Shown piece after piece: positions 54,384-63,932 of a DNA stretch of 64,000 bases (the first letter of the stretch is position 1; each line of letters starts with the position of its first letter). Position numbers and translations under genes: made by a program. The stretch covers positions 33,047 to 97,046 of the forward strand of contig JAJZNL010000032.1 of assembly GCA_021852345.1 (NCBI GenBank). Direction: 5' to 3'. The notes beneath the pieces are model-generated. The model saw nothing but the letters and a program-made list of their open reading frames with translations. It did not search any database and was not told the origin of the DNA. Source of the stretch: Actinomycetes bacterium (GTDB lineage: Bacteria > Actinomycetota > Acidimicrobiia > Acidimicrobiales > JABEUL01).

Positions 54384-55835
54384 ATGAAGATAAAAACCGT
54401 TTTCAAAAAACTGAATGAATTTAAAAATAGGATTTTTTCTTACTATGGCCATAACAGAAAATTCGCAAACGCAATTCTTGTTATTGCGTTTTTAAGTTTC
54501 GTGTTTCGAATCTGGTACGTAGCTTCTTATGGTTGGCACCAACCTTTAAACGGAGACCCTTTTTATTATCATTGGCAAGGGTGGATGCTGGCACATGGTT
54601 ACGGATTTTCAGATCCATATATATTTTTTCACAATCCCCTCGGTGGTATTGAACCGGCGGCTGCATTCTTCAATTTGAACAAAAATCACCCAATCGTTCC
54701 AAGCGCCCACCATCCACCAGGATATGTCGTCTTTATTGCTGCCATGAATGTAGTTCGGCTACAAACCGTAGGCGAACAGATGCTGGCGCAAGCCTTCATT
54801 GGAACCGCCGACGTTTTTTTAGTGGCTTATCTAGCAAAGTCCAATTTTGGTAAGCGAGTAGCGGTAATCGCGGCTTTGTTTGCTGCTTTCTATCCAGGTA
54901 TGTGGCTTTATGATCAACAGCTGTACTCCGAACAGTTTTCTCAATTTGTCGTTTTAATTTATCTCGTTTCAGTATACAAACTCTATAAGAATCCAAAAAC
55001 TGGCACAATAATATTTTGTGGATTAGCAACGGCATGCGCTGCTTTGACCAGATCTGAATTAGGACTACTATTAATCAGCCCGGCGTATATTATTTGCATT
55101 AAACAAAGAAAAATATCCTTCAAGCTAATTGTCAAGCGGGTTTTAATTTTTGCGGTTTTTTTTCTATTACTATATGCCCCTTGGGTTACAAGAAATATGT
55201 TGGTTTTTCAATACCCAGAAACCGTAGCGTCGGATCTGGGTGCGACCATACAATCAGCCAATTGTCCTCCCGCTTACTTCAGCCAAGATGCGGCATATGA
55301 AAACTGGACGTGCGTGATCGGGACTCCTAAAGGCGCAGATGAATCGACTACCGATCACTTAAATTTAACCAAAGGCATTAAGTTTATTGAAAATAATAAA
55401 TCTCGAGCCGTTCAAATATGGTTTTTGCATCTTGGCAGAGTATTTTATGTATTCCACCCGTATCAGCAGGCTCATTCAATTCAGAATTTTATAGACGGTT
55501 GGCCTCTTTTTGCAAGCGATTTGGATTGGCTCCTATCGTACCCGATGAACCTATTGGCTATCGTGGGAATTGTTTTGCTTAAACGAAAAAAACTATTTCA
55601 ATTTCCCCTAATAAACGTCATCTGTACGTCGCTGTTTGCAACTTTCATAACTTTCGGTGACGTTCGATTTGTAGCGGTCGCGCAAGTTGCTATATGCATA
55701 ATTTCCGCATTTGCTGCCGATGCAATTATTTTTGGATTGTGGAATAAAATTAAACGAATGTTCAAATCGAAAAGCCCGCAAGTGGAGTCCTTAAGTACCC
55801 CAAAATCCTTAAATGCAGTAGTCGTAACTGATTGA
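54384..55835 (+). CDS. GT-C membrane glycosyltransferase (GT39/ArnT-like)
   Basis: A 483-residue membrane protein with about ten helices. The first outer loop carries the catalytic-type Asp in PLNGDPFYYHWQG, then a long loop with AHHPPGYVVFIA, both typical of GT39/PMT-like transferases that use polyprenyl-phosphate sugars. FYPGMWLYDQQLYSEQFSQF and a basic, Ser-rich cytoplasmic tail (RMFKSKSPQVESL) are also present. Two lipoprotein genes converge on it, followed by a GT2 and another GT-C. Sugar and acceptor are not readable. Confidence 0.8.
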   Translation: MKIKTVFKKLNEFKNRIFSYYGHNRKFANAILVIAFLSFVFRIWYVASYGWHQPLNGDPFYYHWQGWMLAHGYGFSDPYIFFHNPLGGIEPAAAFFNLNKNHPIVPSAHHPPGYVVFIAAMNVVRLQTVGEQMLAQAFIGTADVFLVAYLAKSNFGKRVAVIAALFAAFYPGMWLYDQQLYSEQFSQFVVLIYLVSVYKLYKNPKTGTIIFCGLATACAALTRSELGLLLISPAYIICIKQRKISFKLIVKRVLIFAVFFLLLYAPWVTRNMLVFQYPETVASDLGATIQSANCPPAYFSQDAAYENWTCVIGTPKGADESTTDHLNLTKGIKFIENNKSRAVQIWFLHLGRVFYVFHPYQQAHSIQNFIDGWPLFASDLDWLLSYPMNLLAIVGIVLLKRKKLFQFPLINVICTSLFATFITFGDVRFVAVAQVAICIISAFAADAIIFGLWNKIKRMFKSKSPQVESLSTPKSLNAVVVTD

Positions 55836-56068
55836 TTGATGCATTAATAATCGCTCAGAAATGATTTGCGACGAATCGATTTAATTGAGCACGTGATCGA
55901 CCATACTCGTTAAATTGAATTTCACTGATAGTAAACAACCTGATAGCAAACGATCTGATGCAACTAACTCGAAACTATGCACCCGCTTCAAACAGCCTGG
56001 CTATATCACAACTTGCGAACACAGACAATCCGGATTTAACAATAATGCCAGAACCGATAAAGGCTCAT

Positions 56069-57031
56069 CTAACCGAAAACTGGCATATATTTACCGATGT
56101 TATAAATTTGAACATTTGATGCCTTTGGCGAATTTACCAGGTCATATACAATATCGTCGGTTGGGGCGATAACGACATCAATGCAGTTCAAAGGAGCTGG
56201 AATTGTATTAAAGATCTGATCTGTTGCAGTATCCATCAGCGCAATATTACAGACCAATGAAGTGCACTTTAAGATTAAAAGTACATTTTCCGTTTTGCTC
56301 AGTGTCAAATTTATCCCAGGTTGTCTCAACTCAATAATAGATTCCAATTGCCCAGTAGCAGTTGAAATACTGTCAATCGAATCATTGTTTTCTAAAGCAA
56401 AAAAGGTTGACGGATCACGACCGACTGACACGGCAATTGTGCCCGTGGAAACTGGAATAGTTTTTTCTATGGTTCTATTAATTACGTCTACTAGCGCTAC
56501 TGACTCTGTTGTAGTTGTTTGCATTAGAATAACCAGCAGACCCGTCGGGGAAATTGTAGACATGGCTCGAACTGGATCGGGAAGAGGTATCGATCCAGTG
56601 GCAACACCACTTAGACCATTAAAAAAGTTAAGAGAACCTACGTTCGCCGGACCCGACACTCCTACCACTACTTGCGAAATACCGTCGCTGGTAATTGCCG
56701 CAGAATACCGACTTACGGGCACAACAGTTGAAAACTTTCCCGTGCTTAAAGAATATCTCGACATTGCCTTAGCCGAAGCACTCCCAGAGAGCGTCCAAAC
56801 CTGACCGTTATACATCGGCGGAGAAAGCGAAATTGTGTTGGCAGGTATTGGGAATATTTTTTGCGGAGTCGTCTTAACTGGAGGGACGGTATTTGAAGAG
56901 TTGAAGCCAGTACTACCAGAACTACATGAGGTTAAAATTAAACTGAGTAAAACAACAGTTACGACAATCAACAGCGACTTAGTTTTATTCTTAAAAACAT
57001 TACTATTAGTTTTAACTTGGGTATTTTTCAT
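56069..57031 (-). CDS. Propeller-type lipoprotein (paralogue of the lipoprotein at 3 kb)
   Basis: A 320-residue lipoprotein: basic head, hydrophobic helix, lipobox LILTSCS, short Ser/Thr/Pro linker, then beta-rich units of about 40 residues as in YVTN propellers (SIDSISTATGQLESII, MDTATDQIFNTIPAPL). The tract LLILKCTSLVCN with IPAPL matches the lipoprotein at 2994-3908 position for position, with both Cys conserved. AGGA stands 5 nt before the ATG. It is 51 nt after another lipoprotein gene on the same strand. The 55836-56068 gap before it shows nothing. Confidence 0.8.
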   Translation of the reverse strand: MKNTQVKTNSNVFKNKTKSLLIVVTVVLLSLILTSCSSGSTGFNSSNTVPPVKTTPQKIFPIPANTISLSPPMYNGQVWTLSGSASAKAMSRYSLSTGKFSTVVPVSRYSAAITSDGISQVVVGVSGPANVGSLNFFNGLSGVATGSIPLPDPVRAMSTISPTGLLVILMQTTTTESVALVDVINRTIEKTIPVSTGTIAVSVGRDPSTFFALENNDSIDSISTATGQLESIIELRQPGINLTLSKTENVLLILKCTSLVCNIALMDTATDQIFNTIPAPLNCIDVVIAPTDDIVYDLVNSPKASNVQIYNIGKYMPVFG

Positions 57032-57082
57032 AAAATCCTACTATTAGAGTTACCTTAAGTTGTATATCCATAAACTATTATC

Positions 57083-58108
57083 TTAACCGTTAATTGTAAG
57101 ATAGCCGGGATGAAAGTTCAAAGGAATGGAAGCCACTTGGCTTTCTGAAATCGTATTTATCTGCGCCAACTCCTTTAATGTCGACGAAGCCAAATATAGG
57201 TTAAGCCCTCCTATGGAAACTACACCTGCGGTGATACCAGGCAGTGTTAAGATCGGATCCAAAGAGCCATTGGTAATTAAGCTAAACTGACTTAAATAAT
57301 TGGACCCGGCATTAACTACATAACCTTTTAATGTCGCTTTATCTATAAGGATCTGGGTCGGATCTATTCCGGTCGGGATGGGTGCCAACATTTTATAATT
57401 CTCAAGATTTATTGGAATGACTTCGTTTAAACTACCGATGGCAACGTAAGCTACAACCCCGTTTAACGAAAGCTGTAAATCGGTTGGCGTACCCGGTAAT
57501 TTTATTACTCTTTTAATGTTATGATGCACCACTGCTATCTTATAAAACTCATCTGTTCCTTTGTCGATTGCATAGAGAATAAGTCCCGACCTTGAAACCT
57601 GCACCGCATTAATGTGAGATCCATAATCATAAACCCCTAAAACTTTTCTAGTTAAGATGTCAACTGAGACTATACCTTTGCCGTTATACACGGCATACCC
57701 GTTCACATGACCATTGGAGGGCTCTATTACCATGGAAGTAATAGGTTTCCCGATATGAATAGGATAATCCACCGGATAAGCCTTTAGGGGTGAAATCTCA
57801 GAAAGGTCCTGTGTCCCTGGTGTTGCAATAAAAATACTTAATCCGTTGAAAGTATTGGTAAGTTGCTGGGGATCGCCTCCAATTGACATAGGGGCTCCAA
57901 TAGTTTCGGTGGCCGGCAGCAGCGGATAAACCTTATTTTGTGACGGAGAGGAAATATACAAAGTGGCATTATTTATTCCAGGCGCATTGGCAGAAGGGCT
58001 GCCTCCGCTACAACTCATAAGCAATATAGAAATGATAGGGAGTGTGACCACCAATCTCAATTTCTTGGACAAGTTTATTCTAATATAATTAGGTATAATT
58101 TTTAACAT
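57083..58108 (-). CDS. YVTN/beta-propeller-type lipoprotein
   Basis: A 341-residue lipoprotein with a basic head (NLSKKLRLVV), hydrophobic helix and lipobox LLMSCSGG. The mature part repeats strand-turn-strand units such as YISSPSQNKVYPLLPATETIG and PINLENYKMLAPIPTGIDPTQ, the typical form of YVTN surface propellers. It is only distantly like the neighbouring lipoprotein and lacks its KCxxxxCN element. It probably forms an operon with that gene. No ribosome binding site is evident. The 58109-58602 gap upstream has an 18-bp tandem repeat but no gene. Confidence 0.78.
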   Translation of the reverse strand: MLKIIPNYIRINLSKKLRLVVTLPIISILLMSCSGGSPSANAPGINNATLYISSPSQNKVYPLLPATETIGAPMSIGGDPQQLTNTFNGLSIFIATPGTQDLSEISPLKAYPVDYPIHIGKPITSMVIEPSNGHVNGYAVYNGKGIVSVDILTRKVLGVYDYGSHINAVQVSRSGLILYAIDKGTDEFYKIAVVHHNIKRVIKLPGTPTDLQLSLNGVVAYVAIGSLNEVIPINLENYKMLAPIPTGIDPTQILIDKATLKGYVVNAGSNYLSQFSLITNGSLDPILTLPGITAGVVSIGGLNLYLASSTLKELAQINTISESQVASIPLNFHPGYLTING

Positions 58109-58285
58109 GGTGTTTATAAGATTTGGGGTTTATAAAATTCGCTTAAATACTTGTTACTTGGCTGAATAATTTTTTTTATAATGTCAACATGAGGTATAAA
58201 ATGTATAATACGAAATGTAGTTAATCAACTTTCAACAAGTTAAATTTTAACAAAATACAATTATGCGGACCGTTCAAAGATTTAA

Positions 58286-58321
58286 ACATCAATATAAATA
58301 TACACATCAATATAAATATAT
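58286..58321. repeat. Tandem repeat of 18 bp (two units)
   Basis: ACATCAATATAAATATAC (58286-58303) is followed directly by the same sequence ending in T (58304-58321). It lies in the divergent gap between a lipoprotein gene and a GT2 gene, where AT-rich direct repeats could affect promoters on either side. Confidence 0.8.
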
Positions 58322-58602
58322 CTGTACCCATACTTGTCTAAATTTATTTAAAACACACACCAAAGGTAAAATAACGTAAGTCTGGATCAGTTGCGCCAGC
58401 AAAATCCGATGAAGTTAAACCTAACTACAAAATGTTAATCACATAATTTATAAAATCTCAGCCTAGTTTTTTAAAAGCGTCAATCACTCATAACTTATTG
58501 AATACAATTATAATACACAAATTTTGCAAAAAAACTGGCCTAGAAACGACAACCACCTATTTAGTCATTTGAACCTTATAAAATATATAATCTTAAATTT
58601 TA

Positions 58603-59313
58603 ATGGATAACATACCCAAACTAAAGTTAACCGCGATTGTCCCCTATTACAATGAGTTAGAGACCCTTGAGGCCACCATACACAGCATCCTAAAATTAGA
58701 ATTGGGAATCGACCTGGAGATCATTGCTGTTGACGACGGTTCTACTGACGGATCATCATTTAATATTTCGCCAGAAGAGGAAACGGCGGTTAAACTTCTG
58801 AATCACCCAACCAATCAAGGTAAGGGTGCAGCTATTCGCACCGCCTTAGAACATGTAACCGGCGATATAGTAGTCATCCAAGACGCTGATATGGAATACA
58901 ATCCAGAAGAGTGGATCAATCTAATTCCATATTTCACGGACGGATCCGAACAAGTCGTATATGGTTCCAGATTTATGGGCAACATAAAAGCTATGACTTT
59001 TAAATCAAAGATTGCCAATTTGACTTTAACACGGCTTACAAACTTGCTTTTCGGATCAAAACTTACAGACATGGAAACGTGCATGAAGATGTTCAAATAC
59101 GATCTTATTAAAAGCCTTAATTTAGAATCAAACGACTTTAGAATCGAGCCGGAATTAACATCTATATTTCTAAAAAAAGAAATTCACATTAAAGAAGTCC
59201 CCATAAACTATACTGCCCGATCGTTACTAAAAGGGAAAAAGATTAAACCCAAAGATGGCTTTTTGGCGATAGTTGCCCTGTTCAAATTTAAATTTAAAAA
59301 ACTAAATTCATAG
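58603..59313 (+). CDS. GT2 glycosyltransferase, DPM1/polyprenyl-phosphate sugar synthase-like
   Basis: A 236-residue soluble GT2 enzyme. It has TAIVPYYNELETLEATI, the acidic AVDDGSTDGS, NQGKGAAIRTAL, the DxD motif QDADMEYNPEEW, YGSRFMG and TDMETCMKMF, all as in dolichyl/polyprenyl-phosphate glucose or mannose synthases. There is no C-terminal membrane segment. The ATG has no ribosome binding site, so it may be leaderless. Its neighbours are GT-C transferases on both sides, which probably use its product. It is more canonical than the related GT2 at 119-886. Confidence 0.88.
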   Translation: MDNIPKLKLTAIVPYYNELETLEATIHSILKLELGIDLEIIAVDDGSTDGSSFNISPEEETAVKLLNHPTNQGKGAAIRTALEHVTGDIVVIQDADMEYNPEEWINLIPYFTDGSEQVVYGSRFMGNIKAMTFKSKIANLTLTRLTNLLFGSKLTDMETCMKMFKYDLIKSLNLESNDFRIEPELTSIFLKKEIHIKEVPINYTARSLLKGKKIKPKDGFLAIVALFKFKFKKLNS

Positions 59314-59493
59314 TCTCTAAAAACATAAACCGGCATCTTTAATCTAAGATAAGCGCTCACCTATAAATTCGCAACTTTAACCTAACTATAAAACCGGTCA
59401 AGATGGATCAAAACACCGATTATGTATTAGCAAAACGGCACAGTTTGAATTCAAGCAACTCTATGACTATTGAATCGGTTTGACGATTTCTAA

Positions 59494-61206
59494 TTAATAA
59501 TATGCAGTGAAATACGGCGCACGACAATTATTAAATTTATGATTTTTCAAAGGCGATGGAGGATGATATCTATTTACGAAGACAGAAAAGCCTCCGTATG
59601 TGTTTAACAAACAAAAATCATCTGTAAATGCCTGCGCCGGCCCAGGGGGATTCATTAAGACGGAGGTATTGGGTTCGTCCCAGCTATATGCGAAAGCATC
59701 GGTCATAATGATGTTTGCATTTACTACAGCACTCTGTAATTTGTCCGGGTACTTTAAACCAATTGCCGGATACAACAAAATATACTTAGAAGACGGTCGC
59801 AATTGCGGAAACAGATAGTATAGAAATGCGTCATTGATAGGTATAATTCTCAGGTTGGGTGTTCCAACGAAAAAAGTTGAGCCCTTGGTGGTTACCGAAT
59901 CAATTTCATGAATTGCTTGGCTTAAGTATGTGGCTGTAGCCGCATCCTGCATATAATATGATCTACCCATATTGCTAACAACTGCATTTTGATTGGCACT
60001 TATACCGGTCGAAGTTTCAAGCTCATTAACCGCTGGTGCCAAATAATAGGTCGGTATTACAAATATTGAAAGAATCATCAATATCCCGATTTCAACATAG
60101 GCAATTTTCAAAACAAACTTATGGCCTAAAATGAAGTCTCCCGTAATTACGCAATATGCGAGAAACGCTAAAACTAATGTAGATAAAATATGAGTCGAAT
60201 CTGCTCGTTCTAAGGCATAGGGTATGGTACCAAGTTCCAATAAAATTAATGCATAAACATCCAATCTCAGCTTGCGCTTTTTTACAATGGCAAAAACTAT
60301 AACAACCAATAGACCTAGGCTCAAGACACACATCAAATAGAACATAATTACGATTTGCAATGAGAATGAAATTTGAGGCACAAACCAAGAAGGCCTAGAA
60401 AACAACAAATCCATAACATCAAAAAAGCTGCTTAAATGGTTGGGGTTTGGAGGAATGGGAAGATGATTCCCAGGAGCCTGAATCTGGGGATTAATAATAA
60501 ATACAAAATATAGCCTGTTAAATCCCGAAATAATGCCCTGTATGACGTAACCTACCAGCGTTAATGACGAGCCCAACACCAACATAGCTCTATATTTTTT
60601 AGGAGTCTTAAATAATACGATTACCAATATCGGAGCTATAGTGATTATAAAATCAAACCTAAACAACAACGATATCGAAGCCGCAAGGCCCACAAAAAAA
60701 TAAAAATACTTATTGTTTAAATATTTTTCATTTTCGTATAACGAAAGCAGATAAATCATCACTATCGCAAAGGCCATCCCCCCAATCCATGGCAACGCCC
60801 CTATGCCCCCATAGGTACCGGAAATAAAAAATATTTCTGTCAGAAACCCGCATATAAATCCTATTATTTTAGACCGTTTATTGCCGATGAGATAACTTCC
60901 TATTACAAAAATAAGTTGATAGCTGGCACCGACAATCCGTTCTAAAAACACACTGGCACCGAATATTTTAAAAAGATAACCTACCGTCCATACGCCCATC
61001 GGACCATAAATCAGATTAAAACCCTTATAGGGAACATATCCTTTGGCGAACAGCGATGCCATTGAAATGATATAGCCTTCGTCGATCTCCCCACCTACTC
61101 TGCGAAAATCCTGTATCAGCGACACCGCATAGATCAACAAAATTACAGTGATAAAAAAATGTTTCTTTGAATATATTTTTTTTAATAAGGGAATTTTGTC
61201 TTCCAT
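59494..61206 (-). CDS. GT-C membrane glycosyltransferase-like protein
   Basis: A 570-residue membrane protein with about twelve helices over residues 15-410 and a soluble outer C-terminal domain. The first outer loop has acidic residues RVGGEIDEGYIISM, then YVPYKGFNLIYGPMG, the layout of RgtA/GT39-type transferases. It ends in a Pro/Asn/Tyr-rich domain without a helix. The ATG at 61206 begins MEDKIPLLKKIY. It converges with the GT2 gene. The upstream 61207-61675 gap contains an 11-bp tandem repeat (61572-61593) and no gene. Confidence 0.72.
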   Translation of the reverse strand: MEDKIPLLKKIYSKKHFFITVILLIYAVSLIQDFRRVGGEIDEGYIISMASLFAKGYVPYKGFNLIYGPMGVWTVGYLFKIFGASVFLERIVGASYQLIFVIGSYLIGNKRSKIIGFICGFLTEIFFISGTYGGIGALPWIGGMAFAIVMIYLLSLYENEKYLNNKYFYFFVGLAASISLLFRFDFIITIAPILVIVLFKTPKKYRAMLVLGSSLTLVGYVIQGIISGFNRLYFVFIINPQIQAPGNHLPIPPNPNHLSSFFDVMDLLFSRPSWFVPQISFSLQIVIMFYLMCVLSLGLLVVIVFAIVKKRKLRLDVYALILLELGTIPYALERADSTHILSTLVLAFLAYCVITGDFILGHKFVLKIAYVEIGILMILSIFVIPTYYLAPAVNELETSTGISANQNAVVSNMGRSYYMQDAATATYLSQAIHEIDSVTTKGSTFFVGTPNLRIIPINDAFLYYLFPQLRPSSKYILLYPAIGLKYPDKLQSAVVNANIIMTDAFAYSWDEPNTSVLMNPPGPAQAFTDDFCLLNTYGGFSVFVNRYHPPSPLKNHKFNNCRAPYFTAYY

Positions 61207-61571
61207 CTATGCACAAAGATATGAGTAAACGAATTTTTACAATAGGTCAAAGTAAAGTTTATTTAAAGTCCAACCGGTAATTGTTTCCGTATAGCTACAA
61301 AACAACGCCAAAAGGTCACCTAAACCTTCATCTAACGATATCAAAAGCTCATTAAATACTGGGTAGTATTAATCCTAATTCAATTAAAGCTTGTTTTGAA
61401 ATCATCCTATGACCAATAGACGCCTCTAGATATCAGTCTAGATTTTTTACGGCTATTGCACTTCAAACCTACAACAACTTTTTTCAACGTTTCTACGAAC
61501 GCCATGTGTCAAAGGCAACGGTCCAAACTTACTTATTCGAATAATTCATTATTACAATGTCATATCGCAGT

Positions 61572-61593
61572 CTGAGGTAGCTCTGAGGTAGCT
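61572..61593. repeat. Tandem repeat of 11 bp (two units)
   Basis: CTGAGGTAGCT occurs twice head to tail at 61572-61582 and 61583-61593, in the gap between the MFS and GT-C genes. Confidence 0.8.
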
Positions 61594-61675
61594 TCAGATC
61601 AGAGTGGTTAACTACCGTACTCATCTACAGCCAGCTAAAACTTAATGAATCTACAATTTAAGATCCATTATTAAT

Positions 61676-63424
61676 CTAACTTGTTTTCAATTTAGTAAGC
61701 TCGGCCACAACATTTTTCTGATGTTCTTCTGCATCTCTCTTGGCGGCCGCGGGACTCCATCTTCCTTTCATCAAGAATATAAACGGAATAAACAGTATTA
61801 CCCCACCAAAGCACACCCAGAACCAATTACGCCATTGATTCGGAGCTTGCTGTGAGCCCTGCTGCAGTGCCAATAACGCCGCTTGATGTTCTTGAAGAAA
61901 TTGGAGCTGAGGCTTAATCTTGCTAATGGCAACCAAATTACCTACTCCGGTTAAACCACCACCAGCGGCTTTTATGCCAGCGCTAAGCAACGACGGGGGA
62001 ATTTGAGAAGGATTTGAATATGATCCTAGTTTGTTAAATAAACTTGGATCCTTTTGAACTATAGCTATCAACTTTCCGTATTTGCTTTCAATTGCCAGAG
62101 CCTTTGGAACGTATACTTGAGCTGCTTGGTTATCTACAATCTTATTGGTTGAACTTACAACGATAGGAAGAAGCAAGAGTGATATTGCTACAATAAGTCT
62201 TAAAATACCACCCCACAAAGACAGCCCTGTTGCTACAAGTGCCGGGTTTCTTCTCTCAACCGTTTCAGTAAATCCTGCCATCCAAGTGGCATAGACCATG
62301 CCTGAAAAGCTAAAGAAGACACACGTAATTAGCACAAGGGTATAATAACCAGTTGCGGGTTTCATCGTATAATCAATCAACACTAATGCTGTTATGGCAC
62401 AGCCAATTGATCCGATAAGCATAAAGGGCTTTCGCACCTTTGTAAGGTCCGACAACACCCCAAACACAATTAGAGCAACACAGTTCGTAGCCCAAATCCA
62501 CGTATCAATTCCATTCGCCTGTTGTATCGAAAAGCGCACTCCATTTCGTTGAAATACGGTGGCAAAATATATAGTAAAAAACGCCGAAGCCGTGTAATAC
62601 ATGATCAACAACACACTAATTGCAAAAGCAGAACCCAAAATATCGATTTTAAACATCTGAGAAAATGCATTTTTAGTTACTGATTCGACGTCCAAACCTT
62701 TAGCTTTAAATTCAATTAGTTCCAAATCCTTACTCGACACCATAAGCTGATCTCTTAGCTTCGGCGAAAGTTCCTTTAAGAAAAGAATTGCAATTATAAA
62801 GACGCCAATACCGGCAACTCCTGAAATTATAAATGCCCGTTGCCAGTCAGTTGAATTGACTCCCAGCAAATGAGAACCTACTAAAGATGATGTTAATACT
62901 CCCGCTACAGGCCCCAGTGTCCAAAACCCCATCGCCGACGCTCGCCCCAACTGAGGTGTAAAGTCTCTTACTAGTGCCGGCGTCGCAACTAAAATCACAC
63001 CTTCGAATAGCCCTACGGCCACAATTCCTGCTGCAAATTCGAATTGGGAGGTAGCATTGGGAATATAGAACCATTGAAGTAACCCGACCACGAGCAAACC
63101 AAAAATTACAATATTGCTTCGCCCGAACTTATCTGCAAGACCTCCGAGCAAAGCGGCGACTACTCCTCCGACATTGGCAACCACAACAATATATACATAA
63201 TACCGAAAAGTCATGTGAAAATGAGCCAAGACCACCGTTGCCACGCTCGTCGGCACGTAATATTGATACCATAGAACGATTGAGCTGACGATAACTACAA
63301 AGAGTAAGAACCATCTTCGGGCTCCGATCGGGTACTGCTCCAGTTGTCTGCTAAATCGTTTCGAATCTGAGGATTCAGTATTAAATGAATTATTTGATCC
63401 CGAAACGGGAAGCACATCTACCAT
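61676..63424 (-). CDS. MFS transporter with large extracytoplasmic insert
   Basis: A 582-residue 12-helix transporter. The loop between helices 2 and 3 has GGLADKFGRSN (motif A). The middle cytoplasmic loop is charged (LKELSPKLRDQLMVSSKDL). Before the last helix there is an added outer segment of about 100 residues (NKIVDNQAAQVYVPK to QQGSQQAPNQW), partly helical, not usual for the family. The pattern fits metabolite:H+ symporters; the substrate is unknown. AAGGAAA stands just before the ATG, and a good promoter lies upstream. Monocistronic. Confidence 0.85.
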   Translation of the reverse strand: MVDVLPVSGSNNSFNTESSDSKRFSRQLEQYPIGARRWFLLFVVIVSSIVLWYQYYVPTSVATVVLAHFHMTFRYYVYIVVVANVGGVVAALLGGLADKFGRSNIVIFGLLVVGLLQWFYIPNATSQFEFAAGIVAVGLFEGVILVATPALVRDFTPQLGRASAMGFWTLGPVAGVLTSSLVGSHLLGVNSTDWQRAFIISGVAGIGVFIIAILFLKELSPKLRDQLMVSSKDLELIEFKAKGLDVESVTKNAFSQMFKIDILGSAFAISVLLIMYYTASAFFTIYFATVFQRNGVRFSIQQANGIDTWIWATNCVALIVFGVLSDLTKVRKPFMLIGSIGCAITALVLIDYTMKPATGYYTLVLITCVFFSFSGMVYATWMAGFTETVERRNPALVATGLSLWGGILRLIVAISLLLLPIVVSSTNKIVDNQAAQVYVPKALAIESKYGKLIAIVQKDPSLFNKLGSYSNPSQIPPSLLSAGIKAAGGGLTGVGNLVAISKIKPQLQFLQEHQAALLALQQGSQQAPNQWRNWFWVCFGGVILFIPFIFLMKGRWSPAAAKRDAEEHQKNVVAELTKLKTS

Positions 63425-63442
63425 ATATTTCCTTCTATTTTT

Positions 63443-63464
63443 AATTAATGCGTAACCATTAATT
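63443..63464 (-). promoter_or_regulatory. Candidate operator of the MFS gene
   Basis: AATTAATG (63443-63450) and CATTAATT (63457-63464) form a perfect 8-bp inverted repeat with a 6-nt spacer, lying between the predicted transcription start and the ribosome binding site, a usual place for a repressor site. Confidence 0.4.
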
Positions 63465-63476
63465 CAATACAATTTA

Positions 63477-63505
63477 AGAATAATAACATTTATACCGTCT
63501 GTCAA
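63477..63505 (-). promoter_or_regulatory. Sigma-70-like promoter of the MFS gene
   Basis: On the minus strand a perfect TTGACA (63500-63505) and TATTCT (63477-63482) are 17 nt apart. The predicted start near 63470 leaves a leader of about 45 nt. Confidence 0.5.
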
Positions 63506-63871
63506 GACTTTACGCCTTTAAATCGAGATTTGTATTAGATTTAGTTCAAATTCTGTATCAAATAAGTTATTCGTGTTGCACCGCACCGTAATAAAATTCC
63601 AAATTTAGCATTCCAATTTACAAATAATACGAACAGCCTAATTTGCCGCCTCAACAGACTGACCACATATTCTAGAACTAAAATTTCAGCTTGCCAAGTA
63701 TTACATTTTTTACCATCTTGGACCAACTTTCAAACCTTACACACTTTAATTGAACTTGTAAATTCTATGATATTTAACCCGAGTTTCCCGAACTTGAGAC
63801 AAAACCCCAGGTAAAAGCTTTAAGGGTGCTATTTTTGGACACCGCAAAATACCGATTACCCTATGTTTCCG

Positions 63872-63896
63872 CTTTAGACGTCTTAAGCGTCTAAAG
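63872..63896 (-). terminator. Perfect 9-bp hairpin after the gene entering from the right edge
   Basis: CTTTAGACG (63872-63880) pairs with CGTCTAAAG (63888-63896) across a 7-nt loop, about 37 nt beyond the stop of the partial gene. No T tract follows, so terminator function is tentative. Between 63506 and 63871 I see no gene. Confidence 0.4.
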
Positions 63897-63932
63897 TAAT
63901 ACAAATGAGCCGAGTTTTTATTTGAGCCGAGT

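Noticed and set aside
55915..56172. Plus-strand frame of 85 codons
   Set aside because: It overlaps the end of the lipoprotein gene on the other strand and has a random, Arg/Asn-rich composition without a start signal.
56262..56804. Plus-strand frame of 180 codons
   Set aside because: It is wholly antisense to the lipoprotein gene, whose signal peptide and lipobox are clear.
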